This document shows positions 16,109 through 24,562 of a stretch of DNA of 33,563 nucleotides, one piece after another. The notes under the pieces are model-generated. The model did not search any database, was not told the DNA's origin, and saw only the letters and a list, made by a program, of their open reading frames with translations. Positions within the stretch are counted from its first letter, which is position 1, and every line of letters starts with the position of its first letter. The position numbers were made by a program, and so were the translations under genes. Source of the stretch: CAXRGH01 sp964230195 (GTDB lineage: Bacteria > Pseudomonadota > Gammaproteobacteria > Enterobacterales > Alteromonadaceae); the NCBI GenBank assembly GCA_964230195.1, contig CAXRGH010000069.1, positions 1 through 33,563 on the forward strand, given 5' to 3'.

Positions 16109-17266
16109 GTGAAAGGTGTTCTTTTCTTTCTGGTCAATAGTATCTCGATGTGTTCGATTGTGATGAGTGTCGTTTTAGTGTATTCGGTAAAAGCATTGGC
16201 AACTTCAGTGGACACGGTGAAACTCTATCAAAATATTGAACCATCGCTCTGTATTGTATTGGCACTTGATGCTTCGAAGCGAAGACTCGGTATGGGAAGT
16301 GGTTTCGTTTTGAATGCCCAAGGACATGTTGTGACTAATGCTCATGTGTTGGGACAAGCCCATTCGGTTGTTGTTGAATGCAATGGTGAGAAGGCATCAG
16401 TTATCGGTATTGCAACCAGCGCAGATAGCCAAGATGTTGTGATTTTAGATACCACGCTTCGAGCCCCTAATCCAATTAAATCGCTTGGTAAATCTCGACC
16501 AAAAACGGGGACATTGGTGTTTGTTTTGGGTAATCCCCACGGCTTGTCATCGACCATAACACCGGGAATTGTCAGCGGATATCGAGAATTCGAAGGTCAT
16601 CCGTTTGTTCAGCTGTCGGCTGCCATTAATCCTGGCAACAGTGGTGGTCCAGTGGTTGATCAGCAAGGTCGTGTGATTGGTATTGCAACACTGAAACTAC
16701 TGAATGCTGAAGGCATTGGCTTTGCCGTACCTTCAAGCGCTATCCGTGCCGTCGAATGGCATTCTGTGGATAAAGTGCTTGGCGATTCGTCGGCAAATCA
16801 TAACATTACCTCCGACCAAAGTATGGTTGCAAATGATATTAAATTTAGGGATATTGCTTTCGGAACACGGTGTAAAGAGTTGCAATTGAACGACTATTTG
16901 TTGGCACATGTTTCTATTGATGACAATTCTAACCAGCTGCTATCGGGGGTTTCCCAATCACTGATGGGGATCGAAACCGATGTTTATTATCGTTGTAAAA
17001 ATGGCGTGTTTGTTGAAGGGATTTATGGATTGATGCCGAATCAGTTAGATTCGGTACTCGCGGCATTGACGACAAAATACGGGAAGGGAACTCAGCAAAA
17101 ACGTAGCTTGGTCTCTCGAGATTATCGATGGCAACCAACCCGTGGATATGAAATTAAGTTATCAGTGAGTCGTAATAATTTTGTGTTGAAATATACACAT
17201 CTAAATATGATTAAGCTCATTGAACGCACACAACAGATGGCAGCCATTGCGAGCGGTGAATTATAA
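16109..17266 (+). CDS. Exported HtrA-type trypsin-like protease without PDZ domain
   Basis: This is an S1C-type serine protease. Counted from the GTG at 16109 (385 aa), the catalytic triad is His79 (VTNAHVLG), Asp109 (ADSQDVVIL) and Ser178 (NPGNSGGPVV). An N-terminal hydrophobic segment (about 3-25) is a signal peptide or anchor. HtrA/Deg proteins carry one or two PDZ domains after the protease. Here the last 180 residues hold no PDZ and match nothing I recognise. They contain two cysteines (GTRCKEL, YYRCKNG) that could form a disulfide. The GTG at 16109 has AAGGA eight bases upstream; a GTG at 16088 in the same frame lacks one. The next gene begins 14 bases after its stop, so the two form an operon. 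Confidence 0.8.
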   Translation: MKGVLFFLVNSISMCSIVMSVVLVYSVKALATSVDTVKLYQNIEPSLCIVLALDASKRRLGMGSGFVLNAQGHVVTNAHVLGQAHSVVVECNGEKASVIGIATSADSQDVVILDTTLRAPNPIKSLGKSRPKTGTLVFVLGNPHGLSSTITPGIVSGYREFEGHPFVQLSAAINPGNSGGPVVDQQGRVIGIATLKLLNAEGIGFAVPSSAIRAVEWHSVDKVLGDSSANHNITSDQSMVANDIKFRDIAFGTRCKELQLNDYLLAHVSIDDNSNQLLSGVSQSLMGIETDVYYRCKNGVFVEGIYGLMPNQLDSVLAALTTKYGKGTQQKRSLVSRDYRWQPTRGYEIKLSVSRNNFVLKYTHLNMIKLIERTQQMAAIASGEL

Positions 17267-17280
17267 AGTGAGGGGATTGA

Positions 17281-18696
17281 GTGAGTCATTCCGATTTTTT
17301 AACACAATTAAGAGACGTCAGTGACTTTTTCTGTGGCTCTCAACAGCAGGTTAATTTTAATCAGAACGTCCAATACTATTTCAAGTCTTATTCTGCCTAC
17401 GAATCAAAGGTTGATACGTTAACTAACAAAATACAGCAAATTTGTAAGCAGATGGATGAGGTCAAGAACCCTCAAACACGCGAGCAGCTGTCGGCTCAAA
17501 TCAACCACCTAGACGAATCCAAGTTGAAATTAGCACAAGAGATTGACGCTGAACAAGCAGAGCGTAGAACCCTTTACGATAGTATCTGTGACAAAGTTGT
17601 GGCGCTTTGTGTGGGGCATGATAAGCACACTACGGAGCAACAAATGAAAGCTGTGCTGGGTTTTTTGTTGATGTTAACACCAAACAATAACCTCACTATT
17701 CCCTCTGAAAATTTGAAAAGGAAACCTCTATATAGGGCGGTAATCGCGCTCCTATTGCTGAAAGAACTGGCAGAAAATCATCCGAGTGAGCTGGAGCAAT
17801 TGCTCGCGTTTAACAACACACCGAAGGACTTTTATTCTGACCAGTTTAAAACCGATATTGTAAAGCCTACGGTAATGGCTGCGATCATGTTAGATACTGG
17901 ATTGTGGCACCAAGACGCCCTTAACATTTTTACTGACGACAATAATGTCATCGATGAATTTAAACCGCTTTCAGTGGAAGACAGAAAGCGGTTGTTGAAA
18001 GTGAACTACAAGCAAACTCAACGTTTTATTTTTCAAGGGGTTCTTGGTGCTCAAGCAGGCTCTGATCATGCGAAAAATGGACTGGTAAAAGCGTATATGT
18101 CAGGCATTATTGACCAAACTAGTCACGTTGGTTCCTTGATGAAAGTCGCCCAGTTATACAGTGGATTTTTATTACCGACAAAGCGAAATTATCAATATAC
18201 CGTGTTTCCCATGACGCTATTTATCCTTAAAAAGCGCGTCGAGCCTGACGGGTTTATGGCGAACTGTTTGGATATATTGCTCAATAAAATTGGAATGTAT
18301 CCATTGGGATATGGCGTGTGTTTTGTCAAAGTGAATGAGGAAGCAACGAACCAAAGTGTTGAACTAAGGGAACAGCAAGCAGATGTTGAGGCTGAACAAC
18401 AGGTTGCTGAAATAAGCGAGCAAACAAGCTCTCCGTCCTCTCCCACCTTGAAACGGGGAGTAGTCTGTGATTTTGCATCGGGTAATAGTACATCCGCAAC
18501 CGTCATGTTAGTGGAGGATGGAAGATTCAATGACGAAGTTGAGATGGTAACATCGGAATATAATTTGTTTCTCCCTTCTGCACGTGAAACCTTTTTTCCT
18601 AACGTAGAAAGCAGCCTGCTTCAGGCTCATCGCATTGCGCAAGATGAGTTTAATAAAGAAAATCAAAAGATTTGGGTTGAATACTGTTTTCGTTAG
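17281..18696 (+). CDS. Unknown protein with features of a degenerate HD-GYP domain
   Basis: The 471-aa cytoplasmic protein has no signal or membrane segment. Residues about 41-100 are a coiled coil (TLTNKIQQICKQMDEVKN onward). From about 185 the pattern follows an HD-GYP domain. IMLDTGL (202-208) sits where LLHDIGK is expected, with His replaced. FKPLSVEDRKRLLKVNYKQT corresponds to the 'LT..E...I..H' helix. Near the end, RVEPDGF...IGMYPLGYGV resembles the 'fdp.lv..iGiYP.G' region, followed by a beta segment. The metal-binding histidines and the GYP loop are missing, so c-di-GMP hydrolysis is unlikely; binding or scaffolding is possible. The start is a GTG with AGGGGA upstream. It is coupled to the protease gene, so a joint function is likely. 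The HD-GYP relation is inference by pattern only. Confidence 0.5.
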   Translation: MSHSDFLTQLRDVSDFFCGSQQQVNFNQNVQYYFKSYSAYESKVDTLTNKIQQICKQMDEVKNPQTREQLSAQINHLDESKLKLAQEIDAEQAERRTLYDSICDKVVALCVGHDKHTTEQQMKAVLGFLLMLTPNNNLTIPSENLKRKPLYRAVIALLLLKELAENHPSELEQLLAFNNTPKDFYSDQFKTDIVKPTVMAAIMLDTGLWHQDALNIFTDDNNVIDEFKPLSVEDRKRLLKVNYKQTQRFIFQGVLGAQAGSDHAKNGLVKAYMSGIIDQTSHVGSLMKVAQLYSGFLLPTKRNYQYTVFPMTLFILKKRVEPDGFMANCLDILLNKIGMYPLGYGVCFVKVNEEATNQSVELREQQADVEAEQQVAEISEQTSSPSSPTLKRGVVCDFASGNSTSATVMLVEDGRFNDEVEMVTSEYNLFLPSARETFFPNVESSLLQAHRIAQDEFNKENQKIWVEYCFR

Positions 18697-18766
18697 CGTT
18701 ATTTTTTGAGACTTTCAATGGGGCGAGAGTAGCCGCCACACCAACTGCTCAATGATAAGGCAAACC

Positions 18767-19891
18767 ATGCAGGAAAATGAATTGACAAAGCGGCATTTAA
18801 TGGTTGCTCAGAACGCCTCAGGCAGAAGCCTTAACGTACCTATTTATCATTTCAAAGGCCGTCAGCCTGGTCCAAAGGTCTATATACAAAGTTCGATTCA
18901 TGGCAGTGAAGTTCAAGGTAATGTGGTTATTTACCACTTAATCCAGATGCTGAGCCAGTTGCCCATTGCCGGCGAAGTGACCTTAGTACCAAACTGCAAC
19001 CCCGTTGGAACAAACATCAAAGCTGGGGAGTATACGCTGGGTCGATTCGACCCAGTGAACGGGACCAATTGGAATCGAGGTTATTATTATTCTGATGACG
19101 ATGTTGACCATTTTGTTGACGGAATTAAGTCCGATTTATCAACTCATCATATCAAACAGAAATTCAAACAGTTCATTGCCGAAAAAATTGAAGAAAAATT
19201 GTCTCAACCATGGGGGTTAGGTTTGGCGCAACAACTGAACCTGAAGTTGCAAGCCATTGCATCTCAGTCCGATTTGGTCATTGATCTCCATAATGGACCC
19301 GTCGCGTGTCGGCATTTATACATACCCGAATACGCGCAAGATGCGCTGAGCTATTTCAATATTCCACACACGATTGTTATTCCAAATCATTTTGCAGGCG
19401 CGCTTGATGAAGCAACATTTTGCCCTTGGTGGCGTTTGGCGGACAAGTTGCACGAACGTGATAACACAGCCCATTCATTTGAGGTTGAAGGGGTTACGGT
19501 TGAGTTTGGCAGCCAAGAAATTATTGATTTTGATGAAGGGAAAATAGACAGTAATAATATCCTCAACTATTTGGCACACCGAGGGGTATTACCAGGGAAA
19601 GTAGGGCAACCTAATGCAATGGAACGATACAAAGTTCCTCTTAGCCGATATAAAACCTTATTTACTAAGAAGGGGGGAATGGTCGATTACCGAGTAAAAC
19701 CTGGCGAACATGTCAAAAAGGGACAGGTGATGGCTAAAGTGTTAAATATTGATGAATTAGATAATGACAGGGGGGTTGAAGAGATCCTTGCCCCTTGCGA
19801 TCTCATTGCTATTCTTCATTTCCCCAGCGCATCGGTATTGAGCGGTACTCAGTTATACAAATGCTTTACTCTTCCAGAACAAGTATCCTAA
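18767..19891 (+). CDS. Succinylglutamate desuccinylase/aspartoacylase-family zinc hydrolase (M14-like)
   Basis: The 374-aa product has the zinc ligands of the AstE/AspA family. His45 and Glu48 are in SSIHGSEVQGN, and His175 is in DLVIDLHNGP. The catalytic Glu is probably Glu246 in HSFEVEGVTVEFGSQ. The C-terminal 80 residues (KKGGMVDYRVKPGEHVKKGQ and following) form a biotinyl-lipoyl-like beta sandwich, common in the predicted deacylase subgroup rather than in true AstE. The start at 18767 has AAGG six bases upstream; an ATG at 18752 would add five residues. No signal peptide is present, so it acts in the cytoplasm. It likely removes an acyl group from an N-acyl amino acid or a related amide; the substrate is unknown. 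It lies 70 bases after the preceding gene, possibly in the same operon. Confidence 0.82.
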   Translation: MQENELTKRHLMVAQNASGRSLNVPIYHFKGRQPGPKVYIQSSIHGSEVQGNVVIYHLIQMLSQLPIAGEVTLVPNCNPVGTNIKAGEYTLGRFDPVNGTNWNRGYYYSDDDVDHFVDGIKSDLSTHHIKQKFKQFIAEKIEEKLSQPWGLGLAQQLNLKLQAIASQSDLVIDLHNGPVACRHLYIPEYAQDALSYFNIPHTIVIPNHFAGALDEATFCPWWRLADKLHERDNTAHSFEVEGVTVEFGSQEIIDFDEGKIDSNNILNYLAHRGVLPGKVGQPNAMERYKVPLSRYKTLFTKKGGMVDYRVKPGEHVKKGQVMAKVLNIDELDNDRGVEEILAPCDLIAILHFPSASVLSGTQLYKCFTLPEQVS

Positions 19892-19991
19892 TCCCTTCAA
19901 GCGATTGCGTGCAGCGAGTTGTTGCTTAGAAGGTGGACATAAACCCTCAGAAAACCCTACAATGCGGTTTTACGTCATACTGGATATACTA

Positions 19992-21323
19992 ATGTTGAGC
20001 ACTGCAACCCGTCGCTTCTTTCAATTGGAAACCCATCAAACTCATTGGCTAAGGGAAGTTTTAGCTGGCATGAGTACTTTTGCTGCAATGTCATACATAT
20101 TGATCGTGAATCCCAGCATTCTTGGTATGAGCGGTATGCCGGTAGAGGGCCTTATTACTGTGACTGCCCTCGCTGCGGCCATTGGCACACTACTGATGGG
20201 ACTGATGACTAATTATCCAATTGCGATGGCTCCGGGGATGGGGCTAAATGCATTTTTCGCCATCACCATCTGTTTGACTCGTGAAGTGCCTTGGCAGGGC
20301 GCATTGGGCATCGTGTTTTGGAACGGTGTGTTGTTTGTGGCGTTATCCTTAAGTGGTTTTCGAGAGCGGGTGGCACATGCTATTCCTGATGCATTGAAAA
20401 TCGGTGTCCAATGTGGAATAGGCTTGTTTATTGCTTTTATTGGGCTTAAAAACGCTGGGATTATCGTCGATCATCCGGTAACTCTCGTGAGTTTGGGCGA
20501 CTTATCTCATGGACCAACAGGTCTTGCTGTTGTTGGTATTGTCTTAACCATGATCCTGCATCTTCGAGGCGTTCCCGCTAGTATGCTATTGTCGGTAGCC
20601 CTGTTGACGGTAGCGGGGGTCTTCATTGCAACTGGTGATGGTTTTGTTACGCAACTACCTGACGCCATTGTTGGAATGCCCGAATCGATATCGGCAACCT
20701 TCATGGCGATGGATGTTATGTATCCAGTGACCCATTTTTCTGCGACTTGGGATCTTGTACTGGCGTTATTATTCGTCAACATGTTTGACACTATCGGCAC
20801 GCTGTTAGGAGTTTCAAAGAAAGCAGAACTGCTGGACTCAGACAATAAGCTACCAAAGATGGGGAGGGCCATGACGGCAGATGCCTGTGCCAGTGTTGTT
20901 GGAGCGGGATTAGGTACATCGCCTGTGACCTCGTACGTAGAGTCAGCTACTGGTGTTGCTGCTGGCGGGCGTACTGGACTTACCGCCGTTGTCGTCGCGG
21001 TGTGTTTTGTACTTTCCTTGTTTTTTACACCTTTGATGAAGGCAGTACCGTTATTGGCGACTACCCCAGCGCTTGTGATGGTTGGAGTGTTAATGATGGA
21101 CGGTTTCAGAACATTAGATATGGATGATGGTATTGCCCTAACGACAGCGACTGTAACAATGCTTGCTATGCCGCTCACTTTCAGTATCAGTGAAGGTATT
21201 GCCCTTGGCTTCATTGTCTATGTTGGATTAATGGTTGGGCTGGGGCGATACAAACACATTAGCCGCTTGACGTATCTGTTAACCTTCGTATTTATCGCTC
21301 GCTATGCATTGGCGTCCTACTAA
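19992..21323 (+). CDS. AzgA-type hypoxanthine/guanine/adenine permease (NCS2 superfamily)
   Basis: The product is a polytopic inner-membrane permease of the AzgA (PurP/YicO/YjcD) branch that imports purine bases with protons. Family motifs are EVLAGMSTFAAMSYILIVNP at the N-terminus, the substrate-site region APGMGLNAFFAITI, FVNMFDTIGTLLGVS, and the helix-break motif GLGTSPVTSYVESATGVAAG. A dozen or more hydrophobic segments cover the rest. The ATG at 19992 gives 443 aa, normal for the family. The frame is open back to 19905, but that part has no membrane or family features. A TATACT box lies just before this ATG, which would favour the downstream start if used as -10. Which purine is carried cannot be decided by eye. 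Confidence 0.88.
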   Translation: MLSTATRRFFQLETHQTHWLREVLAGMSTFAAMSYILIVNPSILGMSGMPVEGLITVTALAAAIGTLLMGLMTNYPIAMAPGMGLNAFFAITICLTREVPWQGALGIVFWNGVLFVALSLSGFRERVAHAIPDALKIGVQCGIGLFIAFIGLKNAGIIVDHPVTLVSLGDLSHGPTGLAVVGIVLTMILHLRGVPASMLLSVALLTVAGVFIATGDGFVTQLPDAIVGMPESISATFMAMDVMYPVTHFSATWDLVLALLFVNMFDTIGTLLGVSKKAELLDSDNKLPKMGRAMTADACASVVGAGLGTSPVTSYVESATGVAAGGRTGLTAVVVAVCFVLSLFFTPLMKAVPLLATTPALVMVGVLMMDGFRTLDMDDGIALTTATVTMLAMPLTFSISEGIALGFIVYVGLMVGLGRYKHISRLTYLLTFVFIARYALASY

Positions 21324-21387
21324 ATGTGACTGACATAGTTATCGAGATAATTGAGATAATTGAGAGAAAGCAGGAGTTAAGTTATTC

Positions 21388-21621
21388 ATGATTACATTAG
21401 AAAAAGATAAGGGCGCAGAAGAAATATTTATTCACGCGTCTTCTGATGATCTACGAGAGTTCGCAAAAAGTCTTTGGGCACTATCGGAAAAAGCTGATAT
21501 CAAGGGAAGTCACAAAACACAATTGACGACAAAAGATGGACTTAATGCCACCTTGCGCGGTGAGCCTCGCAAGCATAGTGTGATCAAAAAACTCAGCATC
21601 ATTTGTACTGCTGACTCGTAA
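21388..21621 (+). CDS. Small Imm32-like protein
   Basis: The 77-aa protein begins MITLEKDKGAEEIFIHASSD and continues DLREFAKSLWALSEKADIKG. It then has HKTQLTTKDGLNATL and ends in a strand-like LSIICTADS. The order of a short strand, an 'sDDLr.la..L' helix, a His-containing strand and a final strand resembles the Imm32 family of contact-toxin immunity proteins as I remember it. No toxin gene is near. It would then be an orphan immunity gene or a housekeeping relative. An AGGAG lies 12 bases before the ATG, which is somewhat far. It follows the permease by 64 bases with a short GAGATAATT tandem repeat between them. Assignment is tentative. Confidence 0.5.
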   Translation: MITLEKDKGAEEIFIHASSDDLREFAKSLWALSEKADIKGSHKTQLTTKDGLNATLRGEPRKHSVIKKLSIICTADS

Positions 21622-21649
21622 GAAAGATTTTCTTTAACGAGCGTCATAG

Positions 21650-21677
21650 CTTTGCAGAGCACAATAACACTGCAAAG
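21650..21677. repeat. Inverted repeat, 8-bp arms
   Basis: CTTTGCAG (21650-21657) and CTGCAAAG (21670-21677) form a perfect stem with a 12-nt loop, 28 bases after the Imm32-like stop. No T run follows on either strand, so it is not a standard terminator. It may be an operator or a 3' stabilising hairpin. The rest of 21622-21840 shows nothing convincing. Confidence 0.4.
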
Positions 21678-21839
21678 ATTCTGGGGAGTATTTTTGCAGC
21701 TAATTGCGTGAGGTTTTGGCTTTAATTCGCTTTTTATTGACGGACTCGTCGTTCTTTTGAGCGTGTATTGTAAGCCACAGACGCACTGAAAAGCCTGCTG
21801 TGACGTTGGCCAGTCTTGAAGAATGATAGCGTCACTCAT

Positions 21840-21868
21840 AAAAAAGCCCGATAGCGAACTATCGGGCT
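21840..21868 (-). terminator. Rho-independent terminator of the beta-helix gene
   Basis: The perfect 10-bp stem AGCCCGATAG / CTATCGGGCT (21845-21854 / 21859-21868) has a CGAA loop, and on the minus strand runs into six T residues (21845-21840). It lies about 35 bases downstream of the stop at 21902. Confidence 0.9.
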
Positions 21869-21901
21869 AAACGTGTTGGAAGCACACAAGTAACATTAAA
21901 A

Positions 21902-24085
21902 CTAGTATTCAGTACGCCCAATATTGCTCACATCGATGGGCGAGAACCCCTCTACAGCGTCGGTGATTTCCGCAACCTCGGATAGAGTAAACTCAAAATC
22001 TTGGTCTTTCTTCTTGATGACCTTATTGTCATGAAATACCAGTGTTTTTGCATTATTTACAACCCCTTGATTTTTAGCTCGACTGCTCAGTTTAGTGGTT
22101 GGGTTATAGACAATATTATTGTAAAAATAACTGGGACCCCGGAATAATTCTTTGTCAGTTTTGTAATCTAACCATTTAATGAATTCAGGGTATTTTGCAT
22201 ACGGGGTACGGTTCACTTTATTTCCACCAAAACGCCCCTTCACTTTATTCCAATGAGTGATGTAGAAACCATGCATAGGTTGAGTTCCTTGGATGTAAGC
22301 TTCAACACTGTCAACAATAAGGTTGTTGTGGGTTTTGTTACCTGAACCCCCATTGACCATGACAGCTGCTCGGTCAGCTTTGAGACCGACTCGATTGAAG
22401 ATGTTTCTAGTAATTTCTACACCGGTTGTATAGTTATCTGGATAGACACCAATGGTTGGAATGTCGTGGAAATAATTTTCTTTAATGACGATGCCGCGGC
22501 GATGAGGCTGTAACCCCGAAAATACATAGAGTGAGCCACCATCAAAATGGTGGTAGCTAGGTAAATGGTGGATCTCGTTACCCGAGATCGTAATATCGTT
22601 AGCGTTTCTCACACGAATGGCGAAGTGAGTACCATGGTGGATATTGTTGTTGATAATGTGCTGACCCACACCATCAACCATGACACCCGGTTGTTGTGAC
22701 TTTTCACGCCACCCCATGTCATAAATTTCGTTATTAAATACAGTATTGTTGGCAGGAGCTAATGTTTGACGGTTGCCGCCGGCGACATGCACGCCAAAAG
22801 CGCCGGTACCATAAATTTCGTTGTTAATGACATGGTTATTATTCCCCTCAATTGAAACGCCTCCGAGACTAAAGTGGGCAATTTTACTGTTTTTTACCAT
22901 GGTATGAGTTGTGTTCTTAAAGACGAGTCCGTGGTCACGGCCGACTTCAAATTCAATTCCATCAAATTGAATGTGTCCGCTGTTTTGTACTTTAATCATG
23001 GGCCCATCAAGGGTCACAAGCGTGATTTTTCGGTTGCTAAAATGCTCGTCAGTGACTAAGTACAATAAGCCTTTGTCATTATCAATGTAGTATTCACCTG
23101 CCTGGTCGAGCTCTTCCGGAATATTGGTGAAGTAGAAGTGAGGGAGGCGAACCGACTCACCTACACCAAGACCGTTGATCTCTGGATATTTCAATGTAAT
23201 GGTCTTGTTCTTGGTATCCACGGATTCTATTTGGTTAAACGTCCATTCCCATGTTGAACTCAATACACCATCAATGAACACATCGTTTGGCTTGTTCCAG
23301 TATTTAGGGCGATCAAACGCGACTTTGAAAGTGCCACCCTTGCCAAATGGTTTATGTTTTGCCTTGTCACCTGGGTCAGTAACAGATAGGTAGCTAACAT
23401 CGCCAGGAAGGCGGGTTTTATCAATGATCTTTTGAACCTTCTTTTCATAACCACGCAATGCTCTATCTTCTCTCAAATAATGCTTGTATACCATGTACGG
23501 GCTGTGTTCATCAGCATTTGGCCATCGTGCAAGCGGCATGCGTTTATCGTCAATAATCAACGACATTGGCGCTGTTTTAGGCTGAGGTTTGTAGATCGAC
23601 CAACCAATCCTGCTCGGTGATGTGAAGTTTGAGATGCCTTTTGCTTTTAGGTCAGCAACGACAATGTGATCAGCTGCGCTTTTATTGACAAGCCGACTGC
23701 GGAACGTTTCATCTTTTAGCGCTGTGAAATCAGTTGGTTTAAGGTTGAAACCGCCAAAGAACCGAACCTTAGCACCTGGCGCATTTTTATAGGTAATTGG
23801 TGCATCTTTTGTTCCACCATCTGCTTTCCAAAATAAAACAGATTCATTGATTGCGTAGTCACCCTCAGCAAATACTACGTTGATGGGTTTACCCTTATGT
23901 TTATTTTTTATTTGTCGTACTTTATTACGAGCAGCAGCAATAGAGTTAAGGGGATCATCTATTGTGCCTGAGGCTTTTTCAGTCCCTGACGGCGAAACGT
24001 GCATGGTTACTGCGTTTTTGGCCATTACCGAAGTAGAAAGCATAACGAAAAGAGCGCAGATAATAACAAGTGAACGATACAACAT
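21902..24085 (-). CDS. Exported right-handed parallel beta-helix protein (probable polysaccharide-active enzyme)
   Basis: The 727-aa protein has a Sec signal peptide (about 1-22, ending SVMAK). The next segment has the entry pattern of many beta-helix glycan enzymes: MHVSPSGTEKASGTIDDPLN, followed by SIAAARNKVRQIK and VVFAEGDYAI. From about residue 370 to 640 there are repeated beta-helix coils with Asn ladders (GNNNHVINNEIYGTGAFGVH, IINNNIHHGTHFAIRVRNAN, ITISGNEIHHLPSYHH). This architecture is shared by polysaccharide lyases and glycoside hydrolases such as GH141 and GH110; I cannot assign a family by eye. His-rich coils (HHGTH, SYHHFDGG) may mark the active face. Together with the two sulfatases 7 kb away it suggests use of a sulfated algal glycan, but linkage is inference. 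AAGG precedes the ATG. Confidence 0.75.
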   Translation of the reverse strand: MLYRSLVIICALFVMLSTSVMAKNAVTMHVSPSGTEKASGTIDDPLNSIAAARNKVRQIKNKHKGKPINVVFAEGDYAINESVLFWKADGGTKDAPITYKNAPGAKVRFFGGFNLKPTDFTALKDETFRSRLVNKSAADHIVVADLKAKGISNFTSPSRIGWSIYKPQPKTAPMSLIIDDKRMPLARWPNADEHSPYMVYKHYLREDRALRGYEKKVQKIIDKTRLPGDVSYLSVTDPGDKAKHKPFGKGGTFKVAFDRPKYWNKPNDVFIDGVLSSTWEWTFNQIESVDTKNKTITLKYPEINGLGVGESVRLPHFYFTNIPEELDQAGEYYIDNDKGLLYLVTDEHFSNRKITLVTLDGPMIKVQNSGHIQFDGIEFEVGRDHGLVFKNTTHTMVKNSKIAHFSLGGVSIEGNNNHVINNEIYGTGAFGVHVAGGNRQTLAPANNTVFNNEIYDMGWREKSQQPGVMVDGVGQHIINNNIHHGTHFAIRVRNANDITISGNEIHHLPSYHHFDGGSLYVFSGLQPHRRGIVIKENYFHDIPTIGVYPDNYTTGVEITRNIFNRVGLKADRAAVMVNGGSGNKTHNNLIVDSVEAYIQGTQPMHGFYITHWNKVKGRFGGNKVNRTPYAKYPEFIKWLDYKTDKELFRGPSYFYNNIVYNPTTKLSSRAKNQGVVNNAKTLVFHDNKVIKKKDQDFEFTLSEVAEITDAVEGFSPIDVSNIGRTEY

Positions 24086-24100
24086 AGATAACCTTGTAGA

Positions 24101-24112
24101 TTGTTAACAATT
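24101..24112. promoter_or_regulatory. 12-bp palindrome upstream of the beta-helix gene (possible operator)
   Basis: ATTGTTAACAAT is a perfect palindrome 15 bases upstream of the start of the beta-helix gene, in its 5' untranslated or promoter region. Such a position fits a repressor site. It is AT-rich and could be chance. Confidence 0.35.
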
Positions 24113-24227
24113 TGAGGGAAGCATAATCTCAAGTGGCAAAAATATCAAGAAAATGTTAGCAAAATGTTGCCATTGAGGGGTTTTGTCTTTAGCAGTTGTA
24201 CAACAAATAAAAAACTTTCGGAATGTC

Positions 24228-24255
24228 TTGCGCATCCACTATGGCAATGTATAAT
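24228..24255 (+). promoter_or_regulatory. Promoter of the metY-rimP-nusA-infB operon
   Basis: TTGCGC (24228-24233), a 16-base spacer and a perfect TATAAT (24250-24255) lie about 45 bases before the mature initiator tRNA. The C-rich sequence right after the -10 box (ACGCCCAC) is a discriminator of the kind found at stringently controlled stable-RNA promoters. Confidence 0.8.
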
Positions 24256-24300
24256 ACGCCCACTTCATAGCGTAATTAATTGCGCTGACAAGGTTTCAGA

Positions 24301-24377
<77 letters not shown>

Positions 24378-24384
24378 AATTAAG

Positions 24385-24415
24385 ACCCTTGGTGGCTTTT
24401 CATCAAGGGTTTTTT
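24385..24415 (+). terminator. Terminator/attenuator after the initiator tRNA
   Basis: ACCCTTGGTG (24385-24394) pairs with CATCAAGGGT (24401-24410), with one G-T pair and a 6-nt loop, followed by TTTTT to 24415. It lies 8 bases after the tRNA. Readthrough is required for rimP-nusA-infB if there is no second promoter. Confidence 0.85.
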
Positions 24416-24446
24416 AGTTTTAGGTTACTGAAATAAAGGAATATAG

Positions 24447-24471
24447 CCCACCGGTCATGAAGCACGGTGGG
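24447..24471 (+). repeat. Leader hairpin upstream of rimP
   Basis: CCCACCG (24447-24453) and CGGTGGG (24465-24471) form a perfect 7-bp GC-rich stem with an 11-nt loop in the rimP leader, just before a second terminator hairpin. It could act as a pause site or as part of an antiterminator structure. Confidence 0.5.
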
Positions 24472-24479
24472 ATTTGTAG

Positions 24480-24502
24480 CCTCGTTTTATCCGAGGTTTT
24501 TT
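24480..24502 (+). terminator. Second terminator/attenuator in the rimP leader
   Basis: CCTCG (24480-24484) pairs with CGAGG (24492-24496) around a 7-nt loop, and TTTTTT (24497-24502) follows. It lies 60 bases before the rimP start. Two terminators in tandem ahead of an operon that encodes the elongation factor NusA suggest regulated readthrough. Confidence 0.7.
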
Positions 24503-24562
24503 GTTATCTGGAGCCAAAGAAAACATGCTCCAACGAATACCCAATCGACCATTGGAGAAAGT

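Noticed and set aside
20507..21214. Open frame of 235 codons on the minus strand
   Set aside because: It lies wholly antisense to the permease, is rich in Ser/Thr/Ala/Val without domain pattern, and mirrors the codon bias of the plus-strand gene.
21340..21368. Short GAGATAATT tandem repeat
   Set aside because: Only two full units, so it is neither a CRISPR nor an iteron array.
21510..21839. Open frame of 109 codons on the minus strand
   Set aside because: It overlaps the Imm32-like gene, has a cysteine-rich composition without pattern, and no ribosome site was seen.
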